63,387 nucleotides of DNA from Gammaproteobacteria bacterium (GTDB lineage Bacteria > Pseudomonadota > Gammaproteobacteria > Steroidobacterales > GCA-2729495). The stretch spans positions 1 through 63,387 of the forward strand of contig JAHDYM010000006.1 of NCBI GenBank assembly GCA_023383705.1, written 5' to 3'. A program made the position numbers and the translations under genes. The notes beneath the pieces were generated by a model, which was given only the letters and a program-made list of their open reading frames with translations, made no database searches and was not told the DNA's origin. This document shows positions 50,653-58,409 of the stretch, in pieces (within the stretch, counting starts at the first letter, position 1; each line of letters begins with the position of its first letter).

Positions 50653-51537
50653 TCATTTGCCGTCCAGCGCCACGGTCTGGACGATATTCTCGAACTCGGC
50701 CAACACGTCCGGTTGGCGTTGTGACAGGAAGCGGAACACGGCTTTGTTGCCGATCAGTTTGCCGAGGTAGCCGCGCGCCAGCGTAAGGAGCAGGACGTCC
50801 TGACCGTAGGACTTCTCGACCAGCTTCAGTTGGTTTTGGATGTTTCCCATTTCGCGCTCCATCTTTACCATCTGTTCCGCCGTGACGCCGGAGAGCTTCC
50901 GGGGTCGCTTTTCGCTGACCAGCAGATGTGGAGGCGTAGCCGCCAGCAAGGCTTCGGCGTAAGCGACGGTCATGTTGTTGGCGGTCAGCATCAGTTCCAC
51001 GCACTCGACCTGCCGCGTGGGCTTCATCTTGCGCAGCACCGAGCCGAGGTTGGCCGAAAAATGCTGATCCTTGAGCATCTCGACCGCCTCCGGGCAGATG
51101 CCTTCAAGCAGGCCGACCTTCTTGTGGATCTGACTGATGTCCACGTTCAGCGCCTTCGCCAGCCGATCTTGCGTCACGCCACGCTCGACCGCGCGCCGGA
51201 GCATGTGGTGCTCCTGAATGGACGAGATGCGGTTGATCCTGTTGTTATAGGTGTAACTTTCGTCGTCGGTGGCGATCAGGCACGGCGCGTCGGTGTAGCC
51301 GAGCTGCTGCAACGCCAGCAACCGCATGTGGCCATCAAGCAGGATGTGCTGACCGGTTTTCTTGTCGGCCTTGCCCACGCTCAGGGGTTCGATCAGCCCG
51401 ACAGCTTCCATCGAGGCCACGATCTGCTTGAACTTCCGCGATGCCTGCAGACCTTCCGGCGGTTTGCGGGACGGCAGAATCCGATCCAGTGCCAGTGTGA
51501 TCGGCTCCGGAATGAACCCCAGCGGTGGTTTGCTCAT
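50653..51537 (-). CDS. ParB/RepB-like partition protein 2
   Basis: 294 aa. A ParB-type core is visible: SMEAVGLIEPLSVGKADKKTGQHILLDGHMRLLALQQLG (residues ~48-86) then the HTH-like RAVERGVTQDRLAKALNVDISQIHKKVGLL. The C-terminal 100 residues (ARGYLGKLIGNKAVFRFLSQRQPDVLAEFENIVQ) fit the RepB C-terminal domain. It overlaps the first ParB-like gene by 4 bp. Two such genes next to a serine recombinase form a recurrent mobile-element cluster. Confidence 0.8.
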   Translation of the reverse strand: MSKPPLGFIPEPITLALDRILPSRKPPEGLQASRKFKQIVASMEAVGLIEPLSVGKADKKTGQHILLDGHMRLLALQQLGYTDAPCLIATDDESYTYNNRINRISSIQEHHMLRRAVERGVTQDRLAKALNVDISQIHKKVGLLEGICPEAVEMLKDQHFSANLGSVLRKMKPTRQVECVELMLTANNMTVAYAEALLAATPPHLLVSEKRPRKLSGVTAEQMVKMEREMGNIQNQLKLVEKSYGQDVLLLTLARGYLGKLIGNKAVFRFLSQRQPDVLAEFENIVQTVALDGK

Positions 51538-52433
51538 GCCGCGTGGCCCCCGCCCCAGACGCGTTCCGCCAGCTGCTTGGGCAAGGTGTCCAGCCCTTCG
51601 GCACGCAGCAGGTTGGAAAAATGCTCGTCGGCCAGCAACTGGCGCAGCGCTTCGATCACGAACAACATGCGTTGCTGCGTGAACTCGGCCTTTTTGATGG
51701 TCAGCTTCTGCCGCTCGACCTCGTTCTGGTAGTTGCGCACCAGACTGGAAGTGGTGACGGCCGCCCCCTTGCGCGCGGGTCGGTGTTTCAGCGTCTTTCC
51801 GAGAGTGCTGCGCCGCTGAAGCACGCGCCGCACCTGCATCAACTGCCCGCCGCGCAACTGGCCGCTTTCGTAGGCATCCTGCAAGGCGGTCTGGACGGAT
51901 TCTTCGTCGCTGGCGCCCGCGATGGTGATGGCGACGTTGAGCGGAACCCGTCCGGATTCGACGGCAGCCAGCAGCCGTTCCTCACCTTTCTCGAAGAGCA
52001 GCAGGATGCCCTTGATGTAGTCGAGGCTCAGGCCGGTCTTCTGCGCGATGACGCGCTTGTCGTAGCCCTGTTCGCTCAACTGCTCGATGCTCATCAGCAG
52101 TTCCAGCGCGCTGTATTTCCTGCGGGCGATGTTTTCGGTCAGGCTCATGATGAAGGCGTCCTCATCGTTGACCGCAACGACCAGCGCCGGGATTTCCTTC
52201 TCGCCAAGCGACTTGAAAGCCTTGAGCCTGCCTTCGCCGCAGATCAGCAAGTAGCGTTTGCCGTCCTCCAGGTCGTCACGCTGCGTGACCGTGACGGGCT
52301 TTTTCAGGCCAAGGCTTTTGATGTTGCCGACGATCTCCTCGAACACACGGCCATTGCGGTCACGCGGGTTGAGCACGGCGATCTGATCGACCGGGATCAT
52401 TTGCAGATCGGTGGCGTGGTGCTTCTTCGTCAT
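51534..52433 (-). CDS. ParB/RepB-like partition protein 1
   Basis: 299 aa from ATG 52433, overlapping the recombinase stop (ATGA). It starts MTKKHHATDLQMIPVDQIAVLNPRDRNGRVFEEIVGNIKSLGLKKPVTVTQR; ParB box 2 is LICGEGRLKAFKSLG. Then SLTENIARRKYSALELLMSIEQLSEQGYDKRVIAQKTGLSLDYIKGIL is the HTH. The upstream 360 residues of this frame are antisense-type and were excluded. It may segregate an excised circular form or tune recombinase action. Confidence 0.85.
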   Translation of the reverse strand: MTKKHHATDLQMIPVDQIAVLNPRDRNGRVFEEIVGNIKSLGLKKPVTVTQRDDLEDGKRYLLICGEGRLKAFKSLGEKEIPALVVAVNDEDAFIMSLTENIARRKYSALELLMSIEQLSEQGYDKRVIAQKTGLSLDYIKGILLLFEKGEERLLAAVESGRVPLNVAITIAGASDEESVQTALQDAYESGQLRGGQLMQVRRVLQRRSTLGKTLKHRPARKGAAVTTSSLVRNYQNEVERQKLTIKKAEFTQQRMLFVIEALRQLLADEHFSNLLRAEGLDTLPKQLAERVWGGGHAA

Positions 52434-53995
52434 GCGACTCTCCTCAAGCGGCTGCGCTCGGCCATGCTGTAGAGATAGTCCAGGCTGTCGAAGCGATAGC
52501 TCTCGAATTCGAGGCCGTTGTGATCGGCCAGATGGATGCCTGACTGGCCGAAGTCCAGACGCGGCAGCAGGTAGTAGTCCAGCGGGGCTTGATTCGTTTC
52601 GTCGAGCCGGACGGCGACCGTGATGTCCGGCGTCAGGCTGGTGTCGAAGCGCACCTTCCAGCGGCGGCGGCCGTTGTCCAGCAACTGGCAGCGTGACAGC
52701 ACCAGCGAGACGGTGAATTCGCGGTTGACGGTGAGCAGGTCGCTCGCCGGATCGCGCACGACCGCACCGCCGACCTCGGCGATCATCCGCTCGGTCTCGC
52801 CGACGATCTCCGGGTGCAGGCGGCGCAGAAACTGATTGACCTCCAGATACTGATAGTCCCGATCCGGCGTGAACCCGACCGTCTGGTAAGCACGAATGAG
52901 ACTTCCGAAGCGGTGCGCGTAGGCCGCCGCCGAGGGCATACCTTCCGCTTCGTCGATGATCAGGCCGGAGAGGTAACCGTGCTGCTGGAACAGCCGCCGC
53001 AGCTTCTCGATCAATTCCTCGTTGCTGAAGCGGTATGCCCGTGCGCGCAGGATGCCCTGCGCGGTGTAAAACAGATCGGGCGGCACGATGCCCTCGAACG
53101 CGCCTTCCTTCTTGATCCACATCTCCGGCTGGTTCACGACCCGCACTTTCTTGAGTTTGAAGGAGCGCCGGTTGTAGACGTTGTTGCCGATGTACTTTTC
53201 GTTGGAGAGGACTTCCCGCACCGTGGCCCGCGTCCAGTCGCGCCCGAGGTCGGTCTGGATGCCCTTGGCATTGAGCCGTTCGGCGATCTCCGATTCGAAC
53301 AGCGCGTCCTCGACGAACCAGCGGTAGATCTGGTTCACGACGGCGACTTCGGCATCCGGGCCGGGCTGCAAGATCACGCGGTCGGTTTGCAGGCTCTTGT
53401 GCTCGCCGCGCGAAAGTTCGCCCTTCACCGAACCGGACTGGTCGATTAGTACGCGGCGCAGGCCGTAGCCCGCTGGCCCGCCTTGCCGGAAGCCCAACTC
53501 GATCAGGCGGCACTGGCCCGCAAATACCTTCGCCGACAGCTCGCGGCTGTACTCGCCCGCCATCGCGCGCTTGACGCCCTTGACGATGGTGGACACCGGC
53601 GAGCCGTCGTTCTCGAACTGCTCGGCGCAGTAGGCGACCTGAATCCCGGCGCGGCGGCAGATGTATTCGTAGTACGCGCTTTCATCCGCGTCCTGAAATC
53701 GGCCCCATCGGCTCACGTCGTAGACAAGGATGATCTGGAAATCGGCCTTGCCCGCCTGCACGTCGGCGATCAGTTGCTGGAGTGCCTGCCTGCCGTCGAT
53801 GCGCAGGCCGCTCTTGCCCTCGTCGGCGTAGGTGCGGACGATCTCGATGTTGCGCCGGGCGGCGTACTCGCGGATTTTGTCGCCCTGGTTCTCCGTCGAG
53901 TATTGCTGGTGCTCGGTGGACATGCGCACGTACTGTGCGGCGCGGTACACCGGCCCCGATCCTGTCGGGCTTGGAGGCGATTCGTTCGATTGCAT
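52430..53995 (-). CDS. Large serine recombinase
   Basis: 521 aa from ATG 53995 (a GTG at 54007 would add four residues). Resolvase/invertase catalytic domain: RAAQYVRMSTEHQQYSTENQ with catalytic Ser26, YADEGKSGLRIDGRQALQQLIADVQAG, ILVYDVSRWGRF, and IVKGVKRAMAGEYSRELSAKVFAGQ. The recombinase domain follows (GGPAGYGLRR, NEKYIGNNVYNRRSFKL). It would integrate and excise the mobile DNA. Lead gene of the ParB-DUF3987 operon. Confidence 0.92.
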   Translation of the reverse strand: MQSNESPPSPTGSGPVYRAAQYVRMSTEHQQYSTENQGDKIREYAARRNIEIVRTYADEGKSGLRIDGRQALQQLIADVQAGKADFQIILVYDVSRWGRFQDADESAYYEYICRRAGIQVAYCAEQFENDGSPVSTIVKGVKRAMAGEYSRELSAKVFAGQCRLIELGFRQGGPAGYGLRRVLIDQSGSVKGELSRGEHKSLQTDRVILQPGPDAEVAVVNQIYRWFVEDALFESEIAERLNAKGIQTDLGRDWTRATVREVLSNEKYIGNNVYNRRSFKLKKVRVVNQPEMWIKKEGAFEGIVPPDLFYTAQGILRARAYRFSNEELIEKLRRLFQQHGYLSGLIIDEAEGMPSAAAYAHRFGSLIRAYQTVGFTPDRDYQYLEVNQFLRRLHPEIVGETERMIAEVGGAVVRDPASDLLTVNREFTVSLVLSRCQLLDNGRRRWKVRFDTSLTPDITVAVRLDETNQAPLDYYLLPRLDFGQSGIHLADHNGLEFESYRFDSLDYLYSMAERSRLRRVA

Positions 53996-54143
53996 AGACC
54001 CGGCCACTTCGATGGTTGACGTTTCGGGTCTGCCGCTCCCTTCATTGGCTGCGCTGCCGCTCCGTGAAGGTCACGAGAACGGTCGCGCAGACGGTTGGAA
54101 TCGTTGCCATGCAGGATGTTCGAGAACCCGTTTGGAGGCGAAG

Positions 54144-54626
54144 TTACGGGCAGATCGACGCGGCGTCGATCACGTCCTCTCTTGACACGTCCATCTTGCG
54201 CGGACACGTCACGGCCACCGGCGTGATCTCGACGACCCACGAAGCGCCGCTTTCCCTCGGAAACGCCGGGTGGCGTGTGATGCGGTAGAGGCCCGGCGGC
54301 AGGTCGCACACGTCCATCTTTGCAAGATCGACGTCTGCCCCCTGATTCCGCACACTGGCGTCGCGCAGCCGCTGCTGCCCACGGTTGCGCTGCGCGTAGT
54401 CAGGACGGTCGGCGCGGTAGTCGCGCCAGTAGTCCGGATTGCGCTGCGACCACGCATGCTGCGCGGCGCGCTGGTTGCCCCGGTAGTCGGGATCGGACTG
54501 GAGCTTGGCCCGCTGCCACTGGCGCTTGCGGGCGCGCTGGCAGTCCGGGTCGGAGCAGTAGGCTTGGTCAGGAACTTGCGGGCGGGGTGCGAAAGGCTTG
54601 CCGCAGCAGGCGCAGCGTCGGGTCAT
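54144..54626 (-). CDS. Small zinc-finger-like protein beside recombinase
   Basis: 160 aa from ATG 54626 behind GGAGACC. N-terminal RRCACCGKPFAPRPQVPDQAYCSDPDCQRARKRQWQRAKLQ has C-x2-C...C-x4-C spacing of a zinc ribbon, followed by an Arg/Asp-rich repeated region (SDPDYRGNQRAAQHAWSQRNPDYWRDYRADRPDYAQRN). Similar genes accompany this recombinase type. It may be a directionality factor or regulator; that is inference. Confidence 0.65.
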   Translation of the reverse strand: MTRRCACCGKPFAPRPQVPDQAYCSDPDCQRARKRQWQRAKLQSDPDYRGNQRAAQHAWSQRNPDYWRDYRADRPDYAQRNRGQQRLRDASVRNQGADVDLAKMDVCDLPPGLYRITRHPAFPRESGASWVVEITPVAVTCPRKMDVSREDVIDAASICP

Positions 54627-54773
54627 CGTCTGGGTCTCCATGCAAAGGGGTGCTGGAAACCGCGACGGCACTGCTGCCGCGCCCGCATGCGGGGTACGCT
54701 TGACCTCGATCCGTCAGTGAGGCGTTCTCCTCGTCCGGGTTGCGCGCCCAGTGGCGCGGGTTCCTATCCATCG

Positions 54774-54810
54774 GTTGTTATTGACAACTGCCGATGTTAT
54801 GGAACAATAT
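54774..54810 (+). promoter_or_regulatory. AbiE promoter with inverted repeat
   Basis: TTGACA (54781-54786), 18 bp, CAATAT (54805-54810), only 8 bp before ATG 54819. GTTGT (54774-54778) and ACAAC (54784-54788) make an inverted repeat over the -35, a fit for AbiEi autoregulation. No Shine-Dalgarno fits between promoter and ATG, so the mRNA may be nearly leaderless. Confidence 0.65.
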
Positions 54811-54818
54811 GCTGAATC

Positions 54819-55418
54819 ATGGACACGACCGCCGACAAGCTGCTGGAACTGGTGCGCGCGCAGGGACTGCTGCGCCCGCACGATCTGGCTCCGCTGGGCA
54901 TCCCACGGGTGGCCCTGACGCGGGCGGTGCGGCGCGGGCAACTGGAGCGCGTCGGGCGCGGCCTGTACGGCCTCGCGGCGCGTCCGGTGTCGGCACACGG
55001 CACGCTGGCCGAGGTCGCCCGCCGCGTGCCCAAGGGCGTGGTGTGCCTGCTGTCGGCGCTGCGCTTCCACGACCTGACGACGCAGGCCCCTTTCGAGGTC
55101 TGGCTGGCCATCGACAACAAGGCGGCCACGCCAAAGCTGGACTACCCGCCGCTGCGCCTCGTGCGCTTCTCCGGCGCGGCGCTGACCGAGGGCGTGGAGG
55201 AACACGTCGTCGATGGCGTCACCGTCCGCGTCACGGGCGTCGCCAAGACCGTGGCCGACTGCTTCAAGTACCGCAACAAGATCGGCCTCGACGTGGCTCT
55301 GGAGGCGCTGCGCGATGCGTGGAACGGCAAGCGCATGACCAGCGATGAAATCTGGCACTACGCCAAGATCGACCGCGTCGCCAACGTGATGCGTCCCTAT
55401 CTGGAGAGCCTGGCATGA
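54819..55418 (+). CDS. abiEi: AbiEi-type antitoxin/regulator
   Basis: 199 aa. N-terminal winged helix (LLELVRAQGLLRPHDLAPLGIPRVALTRAVRRGQLERVGRGLYGL) and the AbiEi family region (LAEVARRVPKGVVCLLSALRFHDLTTQAPFEVWLAIDNKA, RVTGVAKTVADCFKYRNKIG). It would repress its own operon and neutralise AbiEii, giving abortive-infection or element-stabilising function. Overlaps the toxin gene by 4 bp. Inverted repeats around the promoter support autoregulation. Confidence 0.92.
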   Translation: MDTTADKLLELVRAQGLLRPHDLAPLGIPRVALTRAVRRGQLERVGRGLYGLAARPVSAHGTLAEVARRVPKGVVCLLSALRFHDLTTQAPFEVWLAIDNKAATPKLDYPPLRLVRFSGAALTEGVEEHVVDGVTVRVTGVAKTVADCFKYRNKIGLDVALEALRDAWNGKRMTSDEIWHYAKIDRVANVMRPYLESLA

Positions 55419-56314
55419 ACCAGCGCAACGTCGCCGCGTCGGTTCGTGCCCGGCTGCTCAACAAGGCTCGTGCCGAAAAACTCGACTTCAACCTGCTACT
55501 GACCCGCTATGCGCTGGAGCGGATGCTGTACCGCCTGAGTGTCTCGGAGCAGCGCGGGCAATTCCTGCTCAAAGGCGCGCTGCTGTTCGACCTCTGGTTC
55601 GACCTGCCGCATCGTCCGACGCACGATGCCGACCTGCTGGGTTTTGGTTCAACCGATATTCCGTATCTGGAAAAACTGTTCCGCGAGATCAGCCAGATCG
55701 CCAGCGATGACGGCATCGTGTTTCAGGCTGACAGCGTGAAGGCCGCCGAAATCCGCAAGGAGGCGAACTACGCGGGTGTCCGGGTGACGATGATCGGCCT
55801 GCTCGACGGCGCACGCTGCCCGGTGCAGATCGACATCGGCTTCGGTGACGCCGTCACGCCCGCGCCGGAGAACGTGCAGTACCCGGTCATCCTCGATGGC
55901 ATGCCGCAGCCGCAACTGCGGGTCTATCCCCGCTACACCGTGGTCGCCGAAAAGCTGGAAGCAATGGTGAAGCTCGGCATCCTCAACAGCCGGATGAAGG
56001 ATTACTTCGATCTGTGGGTTCTGGCCCGCCATTCCGACTTCGATGGCGCGGTGCTGGCGCAGGCGATTCGCGCCACGTTCGAGCGGCGGGGCACGGCCAT
56101 CCCGTCCGGCGCGCCGTTGGGCCTGACCGACGAGTACGGGCTGGACGAGCAGAAGACCAAGCAGTGGCAGGCGTTCCTGCGCAAGAACACCTTGGAACCG
56201 ATGCCATTGACCACGGTGATCGCGGCGCTGCGTGAATTCCTGCTGCCGGTGCTGGCGGCGGGCAACGGCTTCGACCAGCAGTGGCGGGCAGGCACGGGTT
56301 GGAATGCGACCTGA
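55415..56314 (+). CDS. abiEii: AbiEii-type nucleotidyltransferase toxin
   Basis: 299 aa. The nucleotidyltransferase site is LLKGALLFDLWFDLPHRPTHDADLLGFG, with HDADLLG as the metal-binding hDxD motif, then YPRYTVVAEKLEAMVKLGILNSRMKDYFDLWVLA, a hallmark of the AbiEii/AbiGii family. It modifies tRNA or related targets with nucleotides to halt growth. ATG overlaps the AbiEi stop (ATGA). Last gene of the accessory region; the following DNA has a different character. Confidence 0.92.
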   Translation: MNQRNVAASVRARLLNKARAEKLDFNLLLTRYALERMLYRLSVSEQRGQFLLKGALLFDLWFDLPHRPTHDADLLGFGSTDIPYLEKLFREISQIASDDGIVFQADSVKAAEIRKEANYAGVRVTMIGLLDGARCPVQIDIGFGDAVTPAPENVQYPVILDGMPQPQLRVYPRYTVVAEKLEAMVKLGILNSRMKDYFDLWVLARHSDFDGAVLAQAIRATFERRGTAIPSGAPLGLTDEYGLDEQKTKQWQAFLRKNTLEPMPLTTVIAALREFLLPVLAAGNGFDQQWRAGTGWNAT

Positions 56315-56434
56315 CGTCAGACCGGCGAGCCAGTTCGATTCGCGTTTGGGGATCGAACCGCAAACCGTTCGTTGCCTTCGGCAGCGAGCAAATGCGCGGG
56401 GACGTCCGGTTTTTCCTCGGATGCGTGACCAGTG

Positions 56435-56570
56435 TAGAATAGCGCCCACGGTGGTCATGCCCGTGCGGCAGGAAGGTTTCCTCTAGCGGGGAACTACACC
56501 ACCATTCACCAGTCGTCTGACGTCCTGACCCGCAATGACCGTGCCCGGTACGGGGGTTGCGCAACTTGGC
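56435..56570 (+). ncRNA. Candidate structured RNA (unassigned)
   Basis: TAGAAT at 56435-56440 could be a -10. The following ~120 nt contain GGTGGT pairing with ACCACC over ~45 nt, enclosing two small hairpins (GCC...GGC and GTTTCC...GGGAAC), then a GC-rich end with CCGT...ACGG. The layout is RNA-gene-like, but I recognise none of the SRP, tmRNA, 6S or riboswitch signatures. Confidence 0.25.
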
Positions 56571-56586
56571 CCGCAGGGTGCTAAAG

Positions 56587-56610
56587 TTAAGCATAGCTGA
56601 CTGTGCTTAA
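56587..56610. promoter_or_regulatory. TTAAGCA inverted repeat before ATPase gene
   Basis: TTAAGCA (56587-56593) and TGCTTAA (56604-56610), 10 bp apart, ending 12 bp before ATG 56623. A perfect 7-bp palindromic operator candidate. Confidence 0.45.
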
Positions 56611-56622
56611 TTCGGATTCTTC

Positions 56623-58056
56623 ATGAAAGAATTATCGAATCAACAGGTTGCAGACCATCTTAAGCGCCTGAATCCGTGGTGGCTAAGCGGTGCGATCGAT
56701 GCCGAGACCATGGCATTGCAGCCGCGGGCTTACCTCGGTCCGGTTCAAAAGCTGCTGCAGGAAACCGAATTGCGGCGGGCCGTGGTACTGCTGGGGCCGC
56801 GCCGAGTCGGCAAGACCATTCTGATCCGCCACCTGATTGCCGCGCTGCTGGCCCAGGGCGTTGCCCGGCAGCGCATCGCGTATGTGGAGATGGATCATCC
56901 GCTCCTGCACGGTCAGTCACTCGATGCGCTGATCAGGCAGGTAGAGGCTGCTGCGCCCGAGGGTGACGGTGCGCGTTATTTCTTTTTCGACGAGATCCAG
57001 TCGCACAAGGACTGGGAAAAACACCTCAAGCCGCTGGTCGACCATCGCCCCGATCTGCGCTTTCTCGCCTCGGGTTCGGCGGCAGCGGCGCTCAAGCGCC
57101 AAAGCACCGAATCCGGTGCCGGTCGCTTCACCGACTTTCTGCTGCCGCCACTGACTTTTTCCGAGTACCTGCATTTGCGCCGGGAGCCGGCGGCCATCCG
57201 CGAAGAAGAGCCCGGACTCTACGCGTTGCAGGATATCGAGCAGCTGAACGCGCAGTTCGTCGAGTACGTGAACTTCGGCGGCTATCCGGAGCTGACGCTC
57301 TCGCCGACCGTACGCGACAACCCGGAGCGCTTCGTCAAGTCCGACATCGTGGACAAGGTGTTGCTGCGCGACCTGCCGCAACTCTATGGCATCAAGGATA
57401 TCCAGGAACTGAATTCGCTGTTCACCTTGCTGGCCTTCAATACAGCCGAAGAAGTTTCCTTCGAGCAGCTCTCGCAACGCAGTGGTGTCGGCAAGCAGAC
57501 CATCCAGCGTTATATCGAATACCTGGAAGCGGCTTTCCTCATCAAGCGCGTGTTCCGGGTCGATCAGGATGGCCGGCGCTATCAGCGCGAGCGCAACTTC
57601 AAGGTGTACCTGACCAACCCGGCCATGTACACGGGTTTGTTCGGCGCGAACAAGCCCGACGATCCGCAGTTTGGCCATCTCGTTGAAACCGCCCTGTTCG
57701 CCCAGCGCTTTCACGAAGATGCGCGACTGAACTATGCGCGATGGGGTACGGACAACTGCGAGGTGGATCTGGTGGAGTCGTCGCTGGCGCTGAAGCCCAC
57801 GGCTGCACTGGAGATCAAGTGGAGCGATCGCCACGTCAATCATCCCGAATCGCTGAAGGGTCTCGTGCGGTTCATGCGCGCCAACGCCTTGCCGGTGGTC
57901 TGGGCAACGACGCGCAGCAAGTTTGGCGAAGCCACCGTTGAGGGAGGTCAGGTTCGCCAGTGGCCGGCGGCCGTGATCGCATTTCACTACGGTGCCAGTG
58001 CGGTCCGCGGACGAATGGCGGGATATGAGGCGCGCATCAAGGGGATCGTTGAGTGA
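56623..58056 (+). CDS. AAA-family ATPase with DUF4143 domain
   Basis: 477 aa. Walker A LLGPRRVGKTILIRHLI (residues ~56-72), Walker B ARYFFFDEIQSHKDWEKHLK, sensor FLASGSAAAALK, then a winged-helix/DUF4143 half with YVNFGGYPE and a nuclease-like C-terminus (NCEVDLVES...AALEIKWSDRH, i.e. an E-x-K-type core). This is the common AAA_14-DUF4143 family of unknown physiological role, often mobile. Overlaps the pyrophosphohydrolase by 4 bp. Confidence 0.88.
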   Translation: MKELSNQQVADHLKRLNPWWLSGAIDAETMALQPRAYLGPVQKLLQETELRRAVVLLGPRRVGKTILIRHLIAALLAQGVARQRIAYVEMDHPLLHGQSLDALIRQVEAAAPEGDGARYFFFDEIQSHKDWEKHLKPLVDHRPDLRFLASGSAAAALKRQSTESGAGRFTDFLLPPLTFSEYLHLRREPAAIREEEPGLYALQDIEQLNAQFVEYVNFGGYPELTLSPTVRDNPERFVKSDIVDKVLLRDLPQLYGIKDIQELNSLFTLLAFNTAEEVSFEQLSQRSGVGKQTIQRYIEYLEAAFLIKRVFRVDQDGRRYQRERNFKVYLTNPAMYTGLFGANKPDDPQFGHLVETALFAQRFHEDARLNYARWGTDNCEVDLVESSLALKPTAALEIKWSDRHVNHPESLKGLVRFMRANALPVVWATTRSKFGEATVEGGQVRQWPAAVIAFHYGASAVRGRMAGYEARIKGIVE

Positions 58057-58409
58057 GCGCGCCACCCACCCCCCTCACCACCCTCCGCGACGCCCTCCGC
58101 CGCTTCGCCGCCGAGCGCGACTGGGATCAGTTCCACTCACCCAAGAACCTCGCCGCCGCACTTGCCGTCGAAGCTGCAGAACTGCTGGAGCCCTTCCAAT
58201 GGCTGACCGAAGAGCAAAGCTGCCACCTGGATGCGGAGCAGTTGGCCGCGGTGCGCGACGAACTGGCCGATGTGCTGCTGTATCTGATCCGCCTCGCGGA
58301 TAAGCTGGGCATCGACCTGGACGCCGCCGCCCGCGACAAGCTCCTCCGCAACGCCACCAGATACCCCATCGCAACAGCGCGCGGTTCCAGCCGGAAGGCC
58401 AGCGATTGA
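58053..58409 (+). CDS. MazG-like nucleotide pyrophosphohydrolase
   Basis: 118 aa, GTG start inside the ATPase stop region. The MazG motif is EAAELLEPFQW (ExxE metal ligands) plus DELADVLLYLIRLADKLGID (ExxD). It is a short, dCTPase/RS21-C6-like enzyme that hydrolyses non-canonical (d)NTPs to monophosphates, a house-cleaning role. An Arg/Ser-rich tail overlaps the next gene by 4 bp with a TTG start. Confidence 0.9.
   Translation: MSAPPTPLTTLRDALRRFAAERDWDQFHSPKNLAAALAVEAAELLEPFQWLTEEQSCHLDAEQLAAVRDELADVLLYLIRLADKLGIDLDAAARDKLLRNATRYPIATARGSSRKASD

Larger units (their letters stand above)
56315..56622. other. 308-bp gap: hairpin, possible RNA gene, operator-like repeat
   Basis: No protein gene. 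It holds GTTCGAT...ATCGAAC (about 56330-56356, 7 bp arms), a TGTAGAAT promoter box, a structured segment (separate entry), and an inverted repeat directly ahead of the ATPase gene. A junction between mobile DNA and chromosome probably lies here or nearby. Confidence 0.4.

Noticed and set aside
56315..56400. tRNA gene or tRNA attachment site
   Set aside because: GTTCGAT...ATCGAAC resembles a T-arm piece, but no acceptor, D or anticodon arms can be built around it.
56440..56570. 4.5S (SRP) RNA or tmRNA
   Set aside because: GCAGGAAGG recalls the SRP loop, but the GGTCAGG...GGAAGGAAGCAG core is absent; no tmRNA tag frame or ends are seen.
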